DNA of 64,000 nucleotides. It comes from Neurospora crassa OR74A (lineage: Eukaryota; Ascomycota; Sordariomycetes; Sordariales; Sordariaceae). Under the pieces are notes generated by a model, which worked only from the letters and a program-made list of their open reading frames with translations, made no database searches and was not told the origin of the DNA. The DNA lies in the NCBI RefSeq assembly GCF_000182925.2, contig NC_026501.1, positions 7,171,917 through 7,235,916 on the forward strand, read 5' to 3'. Shown in pieces: positions 34,800-46,267 of this stretch. Positions within the stretch are counted from its first letter, which is position 1, and every line of letters begins with the position of its first letter. The position numbers and the translations under genes were made by a program.

Positions 34800-35873
34800 A
34801 TGGTTACCCGCGGTCTGCTACACAACGCCACTCATGCAGTTTGCCATAATGGTGGGATGGCAAAAGGCCTAAGGCTTGCCCTGGGCGTTCCGCAAGGAAA
34901 ATATATCCTGAAGGATGGGAAGGGGAATAGCGGGGCCTTGATACCGGGCGATGAATCGGAGGCGGGATCCTCTGCCGGTAGGACGATTAGGACGAAACCC
35001 TTGGCTTTCGTAGTTCTTCCTTTCAGACCGCGTTCCATGGGACTGTTGACCTCGCCGGTTTCTCCATTTAACTTTGAAACCCCTGAAGACATTCAAGGCC
35101 GCTCTGAATCGAGCTCAACAACACCCCTACTTCCGGGCCGTGGCAAAGGCACCAAAAAGCCTGAAAGAATGACCTACACCATCCAACATGATGATACCCT
35201 TCATGTCGCTTCTAGCGACTGGTACTTTGGGCATGAGACCTTGACTGTCATCTATCCTCCTCACATCAATCATGCTGAGGACGAGACAGATGACCAAGAT
35301 TACCAATCCCCGTCGGTCATCATCGTTTACGACAGCGACAATGAGGACGACAGAAGCATGACTGATGCAGCTGGCATGAGCTCAGACTTCGATTCGGACA
35401 GCGAATATAGCGGATCGCAACGGGAGCATGTTTCCGACGTCACAACTATCAGCGTCTCGACTGGAGGCGATTTCTCCATTAACGACCTCGTGACGCAGCA
35501 TAGCGGACTGACTTTGGATGTCAGCTTCCCTTCGACGGTATCTGAGCGCGACTTGGGAAGCATAATGGAGCTAGGGGTTCTTCAGCCCATGGTGAATGCC
35601 ATGTTGGTTCCTTCCTTGGATCTGACTGGCGCGACCGACGTACATTCGGATGACGAGGACCTAGGATGCACCCATGCGATAAGCGGAGTGGCCTGCCATT
35701 GTCTGACGGCTCGAAATCTTGATGCCGTCCAAGATATCTTGAAGGAGCTGCGAAGGGTCGAAAGTCGAGAGCTGAGAAGGCATGAGGCGACTGAGTGGCA
35801 TCATCCGCGGAGCGAGGCGGACAGAAGAAGCGACCAAGCATGGGAAGAGTTGACAGTGGATCTCCTTTTCTAG
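34800..35873 (+). CDS. Acidic Ser-rich protein of unknown function
   Basis: Single exon of 357 aa from the first ATG in an open frame whose preceding stop is at 34704-34706. No domain is recognised. The N-terminal part has a short hydrophobic stretch (KPLAFVVLPF). The centre is very acidic and Ser/Asp-rich (YDSDNEDD, SSDFDSDSEYSGS). The last 60 residues are charged and probably helical (LDAVQDILKELRRVESRELRR). Codon use is moderately biased and the frame is long for this region, so it is probably real. An upstream exon cannot be excluded. Confidence 0.6.
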   Translation: MVTRGLLHNATHAVCHNGGMAKGLRLALGVPQGKYILKDGKGNSGALIPGDESEAGSSAGRTIRTKPLAFVVLPFRPRSMGLLTSPVSPFNFETPEDIQGRSESSSTTPLLPGRGKGTKKPERMTYTIQHDDTLHVASSDWYFGHETLTVIYPPHINHAEDETDDQDYQSPSVIIVYDSDNEDDRSMTDAAGMSSDFDSDSEYSGSQREHVSDVTTISVSTGGDFSINDLVTQHSGLTLDVSFPSTVSERDLGSIMELGVLQPMVNAMLVPSLDLTGATDVHSDDEDLGCTHAISGVACHCLTARNLDAVQDILKELRRVESRELRRHEATEWHHPRSEADRRSDQAWEELTVDLLF

Positions 35874-36233
35874 TCGGACACCTTCATCGATGGACCTGTA
35901 TTAGTAGCTAGAGGTTTCGCGGCGGTAAGTCTATTGTAAGGGTGGCTTCGTTTTTGGTCACGATACAATGCGGTACCCGAGATTGGGGCATGGTTGGCGT
36001 GGAGATGACCTAGGACTTTATAGAGTCAAACAGTATAGCAGACCTGCTCATTCGCTGGGCGATTAACGCAGATAAGGGCAGGCGAAGCAGGATAACAACG
36101 CTTGTTTTTGCTCGATATCAATCTAGGTATGTGATTAGCGTGTGATTGACACTGCTATCTCGCCAACATGAGAACTTACACGAAATTTATGATAATAACT
36201 GGCCCTCCTCTTTCTCACAGTGCCCTAGACCTC
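35874..36233. other. Short convergent intergenic region
   Basis: 360 nt between the stops of the acidic protein gene (+) and the SVP26-like gene (-). It holds only their 3' UTRs as far as can be seen. Confidence 0.6.
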
Positions 36234-37074
36234 CTATAGCCGATCGTCGGACTTCTTCCAGCCCACTGTGGACGTAACTCCTCCCACAGCCCCCAGGATG
36301 TTGTCGACAACGGACTTGATCAGGCCCTGCCCTCGTCTTGCCCTTGTACCATCACCACCGACGCCGCCAGCGCCACCGCTCGAAGAGGCGTCATTACCCA
36401 TGGTGGGCAGGACATTGTCACTTGCCGACAAGCTGACAAAGAGGGCGAAAGGAACCAGCCATACACAAATGCCGAAGTAGGATGCGATCTCGGTGAAGGT
36501 GGGAACATTGGATGGCATGTCGTAGTAAGAAGTCATGTTTTGATAGGCGCGCTCTTGGTGACGCGAGAAGTGCTTGAACCACAGGTAATGGTTGACGAGA
36601 ACGAGGCCTGACAGGAACAGCCAATGTCAGCAGATGCATACGAGATGAGGGAGTTGATGTGGGTTGAAAAGGGGCTTGTTTGCTCAAGCTTACCGCATGA
36701 CAACACGAACAACGGGTCTGTCAATTTGACATAGGGGAACCTCCGCATATTACCCAAGTAGACGACATGGGAGCCAACACTGAGCAGTGTTAGGAAGAAG
36801 GGGAATCGGTCGACAAGGCATAGTAGAAGCTGGATGACGATGATGGTGTAAATAAGTCGAGTAAGAAAGCGCTTGGCAACAACGGTATGTTCTTCGACAA
36901 CTTCGGACAGGTAATATAGACCCGAGGCTATGGTGCAATGGACGCCTTGTTAGCAAATGCAGGCCGGTCTCCCGCAGCAGGCAGCTTCACGGAGCAAGAC
37001 GTACCAATAGCCAGGGTCAGGAAACAGAAGCCCGCGATGGAGCCGAGATAGCCAACAAGAGGCAGAATCCACAT
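36234..37074 (-). CDS. svp26: SVP26/TEX261-family ER-Golgi membrane adaptor
   Basis: Three exons: 37074-37005, 36927-36694 and 36607-36234, giving 225 aa, close to the yeast protein. Splicing joins LTLAI to ASGLYYLSE and VLSC to GLVLVNHYLWF. The family signatures are all present: MWILPLVGYLG at the start, SGLYYLSEVVEEHTVVAKR, RRFPYVKLTDPLFVLSC and the FGICVWLVPFALF helix. Four membrane segments are evident. Svp26 sorts type II membrane proteins, such as mannosyltransferases, into COPII vesicles. The C-terminal tail (SSSGGAGGVGGDG to the end) is a fungal addition facing the cytosol. An in-frame ATG at 37155 would add 27 residues, but family members begin at the MW of MWIL. It is divergent from BUD23. 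Confidence 0.92.
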
Positions 37075-37726
37075 GTTGAGATAGAAGATTGATTGGGTTG
37101 GAATTAGACGGGCATAATATGGGAACTGGCTGGTGGTGGTAGGGAGGTCATCCAAGCTGAAGGAATGGCAATGTGTTGGGTTATGGAGATGTTGTTTCTG
37201 GAGAAAGGAAGCTCAAGGCTGGTGCCAAGTGGTGAGCCTGGAGACAACCCCTTGTACCCTATGGAAGCTCCCGGTCCCTATTTCCCCGGAGGGTCACTGC
37301 TACTTACCCCTGACGTGTTCAATTAAACAGACCGTGTTTTAAAGTGGGGCGGACCGTGACGGTTCAGGTTGCAAGCGAGGAATGTCATCATGGGCTGGAA
37401 TTGGCGGCCGTTAAGGTACGATAAGGATATGTCGATAAGCTAGGTGCCGCCAATCCCACCAGCGATCGCCCTTGGCGGAACCCCAGAACAACCCCACTTC
37501 CAAAAGGGCCCATTGAAACTTTTTTGTGTCCCACCACACCGCTCGCCAGTACCAGCACCAGCACCAGCACCAGGCTGACCAGCAGCACCATCCTGTCAAT
37601 CCATCCGCTGTCGGCGCATTTCCACTTCTGCTTGTCGCATTCCTGGACAGAAATCACTTCTCTCCTCTAGCCAGTCGTCAATTTCCTTGTTTTGTAATTG
37701 TCTAGTCTCAATCCAGCCAGCCCAAC
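37075..37726. promoter_or_regulatory. Shared region between divergent SVP26 and BUD23 genes
   Basis: 652 nt separate the two start codons with no other gene visible. It must contain both promoters. No TATA box is obvious. Confidence 0.55.
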
Positions 37727-38643
37727 ATGTCTCGCCCCGAAGATACCCTGTAGGTCCACGACTCGACGACAGCCTCGCGACAAGCACTCCCGTCCTCCTC
37801 GTTTTGTGCCCCAAAGCTAACAACACCAGCGCGGCCGATGTCCACTATGACGACACCGAAGCTCGCAAGTACACCACCAGCTCCCGTATCCAGAACATCC
37901 AGGCCTCCATGACCCGTCGTGCCCTCGAGCTCCTCGACCTCAAGTCTCCTAGCTTCATCCTCGACATCGGTTGCGGCAGTGGCCTCTCTGGCGAGATCCT
38001 CTCGGACGTTCCCGAAGACGAAGGCGGCCCTCACGTCTGGGTTGGCATGGACATCAGCCCGTCCATGTTGGATACGGCTCTACAGCGCGACGTCGAGGGC
38101 GATCTCTTCCTCGCAGATATTGGCCAGGGCGTGCCATTCCGCGCCGGTTCCTTCGACGCCGCCATCAGCATCAGTGCCATCCAATGGCTATGCAACGCCG
38201 AAACCAGCGACACCGCCCCGTCCACCAGACTTTCGCGCTTCTTCAACGGCCTCTACGCCTCGCTCAAACGTGGTGGCAGAGCCGTCTGCCAGTTCTACCC
38301 CAAGAACGACGTACAAAAGCAGATGATCACTGCCGCCGCCGTCAAGGCTGGCTTCGGCGCCGGTCTGCTCGAGGACGACCCCAACACCAAGAACGTCAAA
38401 CTTTACCTGGTTCTCACGGTCGGCAAGGACGCTACCGGTGGCAAGGACATCAGCACTGTCGTCGAAAACATGGACGGCGTCGATATCCTTGACCAGAGAA
38501 AGAAGGGCAAGGGCGGAAAGGGCGAGATCAAGAAGGGCAGCAAGGGCTGGATCATCAAGAAGAAGGAGCAGATGGAGCGCAAGGGCAAGATTGTCAAAGC
38601 CACCTCCAAGTACACTGGTCGCAAGCGTCGTATCCAGTTCTGA
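37727..38643 (+). CDS. bud23: BUD23-type 18S rRNA (guanine-N7) methyltransferase
   Basis: Two exons, 37727-37749 and 37830-38643, giving 278 aa. The 80-nt intron has donor GTAGGT and branch GCTAAC; it is needed because the first exon would otherwise hit a stop after MSRPEDTL. Spliced, the protein begins MSRPEDTLAADVHYDDTEA, matching yeast Bud23. SAM-binding motif I is ILDIGCGSGLSG, followed by GMDISPSML and SAIQWLCNA. The C-terminus is highly basic (KKGSKGWIIKKKEQMERKG), a nucleolar-type tail typical of WBSCR22/Bud23. With Trm112 the enzyme methylates a conserved guanine of 18S rRNA during small-subunit biogenesis. Confidence 0.96.
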
Positions 38644-38851
38644 GCTTCGGGGTTGTTGGGTCTGTTTGTCTCTTATTCACATCTGCATTGGGAAGGCGTT
38701 TGGGTGGTTACGGCGATGAAAAAATATGTCTTTTTTTGTTCTGGATTTTGCCATTTCTTTTACGGCTGAAATAACGATACCCGGTTTCTTGATCTCACCC
38801 TACAGGACCCCCCCCTTTGGACCTTCCTACGTTCTGATGCTGAATCCCCCT

Positions 38852-41060
38852 TTAGATGTGATCCTCTGGGCCATGTCCGCACGGCTTCCCCTCGGTGATC
38901 TCAGGATAGACGGTATACTGGCGAGAGTAATGTGGCAAGCCTTCCTCATCGATAGTCACCTCTGTCGAAGCCACACTAACCTTGAGGTCCGGAACCTCCT
39001 CCAGATTATACTCGTCGCCGTTGAAGAGGGCCACCTTCCACTTCAAGTTGGCGCGCAGATGCGGGATGACATCCTCAGGCTTGAGGCTCTGGAGCTCGCC
39101 GCCCACAATATCCTGCAGCAAAGCGGAGGTCAGGGGCACAGTGCCTGAGACGATCAGACCGTTTGCGTTATCCTTGCGGCACTTGCCACACTGGGTTTCG
39201 GCGCTCCGTCCCAACACGGACACACGACCGACGCAGTTGAACTCGTCGTCCCAGGTCTCTGGGTCGGGGTTGAACTCGCCCAAGAAGACGATGACACGGA
39301 AGGATTGCCCCAGACCGTGTTTCTGGGCGCGAACGTTGACAATCCAGTCGGTGTACTTTCCGTCTGGGGCGAGGTACTTGAGGCTCTCTGGAATTGGGCC
39401 TGGTGAAGCTGTCAGCTTGGATGGACGTTTTATGCTCAAGCCGATCATCATACCTGCGGCCGTGCTCGACTCGGCCTTTGTATCCTTAACAGGCACCACC
39501 GGCTTCTGCGCCTTCTCCTCAGCGTGCTGGAACACATTATGGACCTTCTCTGCGACCTTCTTGGCCCCGGAAAGCTCAACTGCATGAGCAGCAGCAGCCG
39601 AGACGGTGCTCTTGCTCTCCTCGCCAGTTGCCTGCGGTTTCTTCAACGCCGGCGTTCGGTCGGCGACATTCTCAACAAAGTTGGCAAACACATTGCTCCC
39701 GTACAGCGCCGTGACAGACTTCCTGATGGCTGCCTGGTACTCCTTTACGGACGAGTACTTCCACTTCTGCGTCTCAGGATACGCGTATCCGAAGGTGATG
39801 CTGTCCTTGACCTGCTCAGAGGTCCAAAAGTTGGCAGCAGATTTGTCCCAGAACGGCTCCAGAGGCGTGCTCTTACTCTGGCTTTCACCCTCCTGTGCGA
39901 CGAAGGTCGAGTAGGGAGCGGGTCGGGGAGTCATGAAGCTGTTGGGGTTAAGGTCTTGCCAGATAGACCAGAGGCGGTCGACGTTACTTCAGATCAAGGG
40001 CTTCTTGTCAGCGACGATAACGGAATGGGGCCTGTCAGGCATGACCGATGCAAAGAAAAAAGGGAAAAGGGGAGTGACCACATACACATGGTGCAACCAA
40101 AACAGCGGATCAAAAGCCGACACCTCCAGGCTCGACATATGTCCATTTCCGCCTGTCCGATCATGAATCTCATTATGCACATCCTCCAAACTGCCGAAAT
40201 CACCCGGGTTGGTATTCGGATCCCACCTGTTATAACTGAACGCATCAAAGTCCTTGTAGCTCAGCAACAACAAACTGACATTATTTCTCAATGACGCCAG
40301 CTCGTTCGCCAAGATGGGCGCAATCCGCTCATCCCGCGATGCCCCTGTCAGCCGGTTTGGATACCGGACCGTGCTTGGGTATCTGCTCCACGCCGCGCTG
40401 AAGTCACCAGGGCTAGGGTTGACCGGGTGGAAAGTAAACCGGTGCAGCGGGTTGTTGATGCTCTTGGTCTTCCCGTCGACATCCACCACCTGTATGGTAC
40501 GCGATGAGAGGGACTCCGGAAACGCCAGCGTTCCTTTAGGAGGCTGACTAGCCCAATCAAAGTACGGCGCCCTGAAATCCTTGGCGGCCGCGACATACTT
40601 GGCTCTCAGCCCCCCTTCGACAGGGAACTTTTGGGCAACGGCTTGCACGGAGGCGTAGAGGGCCTGCTCGTACAGAGCAAGGTAGGGCCTGTGCCAGGTG
40701 ATGAAGAGGATGGACGAGTGCGTGCAGTAGCCGCCAAAGCCGCTGCTGCCGGGTTGGGACCAGTCCGTGTCGGAAGGGACACCGGCCCACGGCTTGAAGG
40801 GCATACCGTGAATGCCAGCGACTTGGTAGTACGAGTCTAGCTTGGCTTCGTCGAGGCCTTGGAAGTCGCGCAGGCCGAGGAGGTAGAGATTGAACTGCTC
40901 CGGGTAGTTTTGTTGGAGGTCGCGGAGCTCGCGGCGGAGAGGGACCGCTCCTGGGTGTTTGTGTTAGTACAAGCAGTCATAACGAAGGGAAGGGAGGGTC
41001 ACCATTGCTGGAGGGAGGGGTGGGTACACCCGTGATGGCAAATTTGATGTCGGTGCTCAT
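38852..41060 (-). CDS. T: Tyrosinase (monophenol monooxygenase) precursor
   Basis: Three exons: 41060-41003, 40950-40086 and 39986-38852, giving 685 aa. Junctions rebuild SSNGAVPLRR and LFWLHHVNVDRLW. This type-3 copper enzyme oxidises tyrosine and DOPA to quinones for melanin. Copper-A ligands are His67, His97 and His106 (counting Met1). Cys95 of GGYCTHSS forms the known Cys-His thioether bridge (Cys94-His96 in mature numbering). Copper-B ligands lie in VHNEIHD (His278, His282) and WLHHV. The mature enzyme is known to end at Phe408 (GSNVF); the remaining 277 residues are a propeptide that keeps it inactive. That region includes CGKC and a C-terminal charged tail. No signal peptide is present, in keeping with the intracellular enzyme. 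A segment inside the propeptide (39453-39400) has intron-like signals but is counted as coding. The gene is convergent with BUD23. Confidence 0.97.
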
Positions 41061-41210
41061 GGTTGCTGCTCTATGGCCTAGTGTTCTTGGTTCGTTGTTC
41101 TGTATGGGTTGCTTGGTGGTCTATATGTCGTAAGGAGATAACTGCTGATGTAGTACATCAAGGCTTCTCCCATCTCAGGTGACACTTTTTCAACAAGGAA
41201 AAATCCAAAG

Positions 41211-41218
41211 TATAAATA
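41211..41218 (-). promoter_or_regulatory. Possible TATA element of the tyrosinase gene
   Basis: TATTTATA on the minus strand (TATAAATA on plus) lies about 150 nt before the tyrosinase ATG, a reasonable distance for a fungal TATA box with a short 5' UTR. Confidence 0.4.
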
Positions 41219-42004
41219 CTCTCAGAATTTCCCAAGGCAGACAACTTCCATCCCCTTTGGAAAACCAGCTGTCGTCATTTTTCCCAAGTCACTCCCAGCG
41301 AGATAGACCATGATCTTCCACTTACTCAGGTTTACCGCCCCCCAGCGTCCATCCAGCAAGTGACCGGTCAATAAACAGTCAGCTGATTACCTCCTTTTCA
41401 GCCTCGTTGGGAAACATGTTTCTCTTTCCCCGCCACTACCAGTTTACCCATTCGGGTTTCTTGTTTCGAGTATCCCGCCCCGATCCCCCGGTTTGTTTGG
41501 TGGTGGCGTTCATGAGCTGTTGGTCGGAGTCGGTATGTGTAAGTGTGTGTGTGTGGCTGTCGTCAGCAATCAGCAATATGTTGAGCCGCCCACGGCTCAC
41601 AAGAGGCTGAGCTCTCTTTTTTTTACCTATCAATCGAGCAATCAAATCAATTTACTGGGTGGGCTTGAATCCTGCGATGCAGTCAGATTCACACAGCTCT
41701 TTACAGCTCCTTCCAGTTCCCCCGGACTCATAAGTGGTGTTCCGAGTTTCAGCCCCCCCATCAAATAAATCCATGTCTATCAATGCTTCTCCGCATTTTG
41801 TTTACCTACCTTCACGGAAGGTTGGTCCTACGACTCTGAATCACTGCTTGTTTTGTTTTGTTTCTTAGCGTTTTTTCCTACGAAATTCAATAAAGCCTTA
41901 ACGCAGCAGTACGGGCTATGGTAGAGGTAGGTATCTTCAACCACTCAGTCTGGCCCACCACCCGACGACGACGTCCTCTAAAGATACCTAATCGAGCTTC
42001 CTAC

Positions 42005-42016
42005 CTACCTAGGTAG
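42005..42016. repeat. 12-bp palindrome CTACCTAGGTAG
   Basis: Perfect inverted repeat in a cluster of CCTACCTA/TAGGTAGG motifs spanning about 41930-42140. Confidence 0.85.
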
Positions 42017-43511
42017 TTAGGAAACTCCCGCGCACAAACATCGCGACGCATTATTGTTGAAGATAGCTAGCTGTTACGGCATACGGTCGATCCATCCGAG
42101 GAGGGCTACCTAGGTAGGATGCCAGGGTAGGTAGGTAGCCAGCCGGTGTTGCAAAATCTGCTTTCTTTTTTCTCTTTTCGGAACGCCCGTCATCTTCAGC
42201 CCTACACTTGCAAAAAGTCTGCCTACCTGGGAAGTAAAATATATATCTGTAAGTTGATATTGTGCGGATATCAACCACTCATGGGAAAGGCAATATAAAG
42301 TAGTGTGGTCTTGGTGTGCGTCATAGGCGCATACATACCTCTACATACGCCGCATGCTGCGTACGTACTTACCATGCGGTACCTATCGATGCAACCCCGG
42401 CTACATCTCACATTTGGGGCAATCTCTACCTACATCTGTCCGTATTGATGTCTCCATTCGTTAAGTCCTTCAACGGACAGCAGGGCTTTGGCAACAAATG
42501 ACTGGAATGCATAAAGTCGTTGGTTTTTGTATGTCTTGACTAAACTAGACACTCAGGTGATTAAGAGGATGGAAGAACCACTTCCATTGAATCCATCCAT
42601 CCATGGCATATCCCAAGGCACGTAGCCATTGATTGGCTCATACCGACGGTCCGTGTTTGACGTGCTTGCCTGACAGCCAGCCCCCTTTTCTCTTCCTCTA
42701 CATTGTGTTGGTGATCTGGGGATGTTGTTACCTGCCGTTGGCAATGCTCTTGACCTATACCTTACAAGGTCGTCGTAATGTGGTGGTCATCCAAAGCCTA
42801 GACAAGTAGTCCCGATCCGTGGGGATGCTTCAGCGTCGGAACATGGGAGCCGGGAGCCCTATTTCCCTTGGCATCAGCTGCATGCCGACCATGGTGGACA
42901 CCGGGCGCTAAAAAGACCTGTTTAACTAGGTATCGGTAGCGTACCTGACGCGGTTCCTGTTTGAGTGAGAATATCAGTCATTTCCACCGATAGGCCTTAG
43001 TCAAGACCCCCCACTGATAAAGCTTAACCCCCGTACAGGCAGGCGATGGAGATACGGAAGAGACAAAGCGGACCGCTCGGTAGAGCTTGATGGAGCTGAA
43101 CACGATTCAAGATCAACAACCTAGGCGCCATGAGGAAAGCCCCCTATAAGACCCAAAACTCCTATATTCTGTGTAAATGCTTCGGATTGCTCGGAAATTG
43201 CACGACTTGTCTCCCGCCCCAAGATCGCCGGTATATAGCAGACAAATGAAATGGAATTCGTATAGCCAACTCTACGTACAATACAAGGGATAATAGGAGA
43301 CGGCGAATGCTCCCTTCTCTCCCAATCTACTCGTCCAGGTCAAGAACAAGTAATCACCTCCGTCGTGGTATCTCCAACCAGCCGGCGGCGGCTGGGCCGT
43401 TATACAGTGTAAATTAAAGGCGAAAGATGGAAATGAGCGCAGATGCAGTCGGATTAAACCCATGGTCTTTTTCTATTCAGGCCAAGGCTTGTCCTACGTT
43501 GCGGGGTATCT

Positions 43512-44982
43512 TTAGAGAGACTTCTCCATGGAGTCGAGGATGGCGCGAGTGAACTCGTGGGTGGAGGCCTCGCCGCCCATATCGCGGGTGCGGACCTTGC
43601 TGTGAGGGGGTTAGCACGTGTTTTTAGTAAAGGCGCAGTGGTAGGAGAACTTACCCCTGAGCAATGACGTCGTAGACGGCGTTGGAGATGCGGTTGGCGT
43701 GGTCATCAAGACCGAGGTGGCGGAGGAGCATGGTACCGCTGAGAAGGAGAGCGGTAGGGTTGGCCTGGTCCTTGCCCTGAATATCAAGACCGACGTGACG
43801 GCAGCCGGGCTCAAAGACGGCGACGTCACGGCCCATGTTGCAGCCGGGGACGACACCGGGGCCACCGACAAGGGCAGCGGCGATGTTGGAGAGAATGCCA
43901 CCGTAAAGGTTGGGCATGACCATAACGTCGAACTGCTGGGGCTTGCTGACGCACTGCATGGAGGCGTTATCGACGATCATGTCGTTGCACTCGAGCTGAG
44001 GGAAGTCCTTGGCGAGGCGGTTGAAGGTGCCGCGGAAGAGACCATCGGCAAGCTTCATGATGTTGGCCTTGTGAATGCAGGTAACCTTCTTGCGCTGGTT
44101 GGCAAGGGCGAACTGGAAGGCGAACTTGGTGATGCGCTCGGACTTGGCGCGGGTGATGATCTTGAGGGACTCGACGACGCCATCGACAGACTGGTGCTCG
44201 AGACCGGAGTACTCACCCTCGGTGTTCTCACGGATGATGCAGAGATCGACGTCCTTGTGGCGGGTTTGGAGGCCGGGGAGGTTCTTGACGAGCGAGATGG
44301 AGGCGTAGATGTCGAGCTCCTGGCGCATGGCGACGTTGAAGCTCTGGTGGCCGGAGCGGCTGATGGGGGTGTGGAGGATACCCTTGAGACCGAGCTTGTT
44401 CCTCCTCAGAGAGGCAACGGCCTGCTGGAAAGCCTCCTCGGTGCGGCTGGCGTTGTCCTGGACACCCGAAACCTCGATCTGCTCCCAGGTAATGGGGACA
44501 TTGTCGGCCTTGAAGACGGTCTTGACGGACTCGGCAACCTCGGCACCGATACCGTCACCGGGGATGAGGGTGACGGTGTACTTGCCGCCGTACTTGGTGG
44601 GCTTGAAGATGTCGGACTGGAGGGTCTGCGCAGGAGTGTCCTGGACGCTGGCGAAGCCGCGGGCGAGGCGGGGGGTGGGCTGGGCAACGGCCCGAGCAAG
44701 GCGCTGTAGGGGAAACACATGTTAGTCGCGTGCGTCGACCGTATAGGTAGGTATCGTGAGCATGTGCTGGCATGGCACGTAGCGGCAGCGGCACGGCGCA
44801 AGTCTGACAAGCGGGCGTCATGTACGCGACCAATATGCCCGCCATCCGAGATGGTTGTTATTGAGTTTGGAGCGGGGATGACGTCGGGTGGCAGATTTTT
44901 GCGGCAGCAGAAGCACAAGGAGCCAAGACAGCAGCAGCAGCAGCAGTATGAGCAAACATACCATGGAGTTTCTGGAGAGCAT
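43512..44982 (-). CDS. IDH1: NAD-isocitrate dehydrogenase subunit 1, mitochondrial
   Basis: Three exons: 44982-44962, 44703-43655 and 43599-43512, giving 385 aa. The short first exon (MLSRNSM) and the start of exon 2 (RLARAVAQPTPRLARGFAS) form an Arg/Ser-rich mitochondrial presequence. The core shows TLIPGDGIG, RENTEGEYSGLEH, HKANIMKLADGLF, the family signature NLYGGILSNIAAALVGGPG and FEPGCRHVG. The last exon adds KVRTRDMGGEASTHEF, ending MEKSL. It is the fungal IDH1-type (regulatory) subunit, which pairs with IDH2 in the allosteric octamer that oxidises isocitrate to 2-oxoglutarate in the TCA cycle. Codon bias is extreme, in line with high expression. A broken 100-bp relative of exon 2 lies at 29506-29605. 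Confidence 0.96.
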
Positions 44983-46267
44983 TTTGAAGGACTGGTTTGC
45001 CAATGACCAAGGACAAGAGCGGAGAGGGATTGAAGGAGCGGCGGCCGAAGGGTGAGGGAGGAAAAATATTCGAACTGGAGAAAAGGGAGTTTGAGGATCG
45101 AGGTCGAGTCGGGTGAACTGGCAGATTTGGCAGATATGGCTCCCCCCCAGGGCAGGCAGGGCAAATGCCTCACAAAAAACATGCAGAGCCTGGAGCCAGT
45201 CTGCTGCTGCCAATGATGCCCTCCAATCGTCTACAGCCCAGAGTGTACACTACGGGATACGCCTGCCCTGCCTTGGTGGGGAACCAGAATTCGGAGAAAC
45301 CAAGAACAGATTCGACGCGCTAGGGTTGGATAAGGCTAGCGTCACAGGGCGTGTGGCAGGCGTGTGGCCGGCGAGTGGGTGCACGGATCAAGCAGCCCCA
45401 CCGTGACGTCCTCTGTGCTACTTCCTTCCCGCCTTCTACACACCTTCTACGCGCCCGCTGTCAGTGTGTTCTAGCGCTCCATCTGGCTGTTCAGTGGTGC
45501 TAGGTCTGGACATCTGTTGCGAGACAGCTCTCTACACTACCTTATTACCGAGGTAGCTGAGGTAGGTAGCTGGAATCCCGCACACAACCTGAAAGCTCCC
45601 ACTGACCGTCAGCCCGGGGTCAACCTACCTACGGAACAGACACGAGGACATGCGGTTCGGGGTTCTAACTACCTTCCCGGTACCGTTGGTTCTTGTTTGT
45701 AGTGTATTGACGGGTGTTAGTGTTGCTGCCAAGAGATAAAAGCCTTGTGCATTGGTCTGAAGCATCCACTGAAACTGTCGTGTCCTCAGCCTGAAGATTT
45801 TGGGGAACCGTCGCCTTGGCCGAATCCCGTCGGCGCTATCGCTTCGAACCCACCATATCTCCGACGTCACCTCCCTCGCGTCAACGCAACGCCTCGCGTC
45901 AAACAACTCGGACACACGACGACACTCATCAAACAACAACATGGGTTGGGTCCGAATTTACTTATAATTGCAACTTCCGCAGAAACCGAACAAAATGAGC
46001 CTCCCATTCCATTCATGCCCTTTCGTCGTTAGAGATAAGCCATATGTCCATTGATCGGCCATGACGGGATCCACCACTCCGAGTCGCGATCCGCAATGAG
46101 GCTCCCTCTCAGGAACCCAGGGTCCGGTCTCAGGGGCTTTGTTTTGTTGATCGCCAGCGACAACATCACTGGTTATCTTCGACCCGCCTTTATCGACCTC
46201 GGGTCCGATGGCCGCAATTGAAAACGCGTTGAGACTCATGAGGACTACATATCACCAGGCGCTCGCC
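44983..46267. other. Intergenic region
   Basis: Promoter of IDH1 and the 3' flank of the next gene. No supported coding sequence. GAGGTAGCTGAGGTAGGTAG near 45550 belongs to the dispersed motif family. Confidence 0.5.

Larger units (their letters stand above)
41061..43511. other. Intergenic region upstream of tyrosinase
   Basis: About 2.5 kb with no supported gene, between the tyrosinase start and the IDH1 stop. The first kilobase is the regulated promoter of tyrosinase, which is known to be induced by starvation and sexual development. The 41930-42140 stretch is dense in TAGGTAGG/CCTACCTA motifs, including the palindrome at 42005-42016. A short GTGTGTGTGTG run lies near 41543. Confidence 0.55.

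Noticed and set aside
37075-37155. 27-residue N-terminal extension of the SVP26-like protein
   Set aside because: Family members start at the MW before the first membrane helix.
43699-44709. 336-codon plus-strand ORF opposite IDH1
   Set aside because: It is a shadow frame created by strong third-position C bias in IDH1. Its Asp/Glu/Gly/Val composition is typical of such antisense frames.
45840-45855. Second B-box-like motif (GGTTCGAAGC, minus strand)
   Set aside because: It deviates at the conserved CC and has no A-box partner or terminator.
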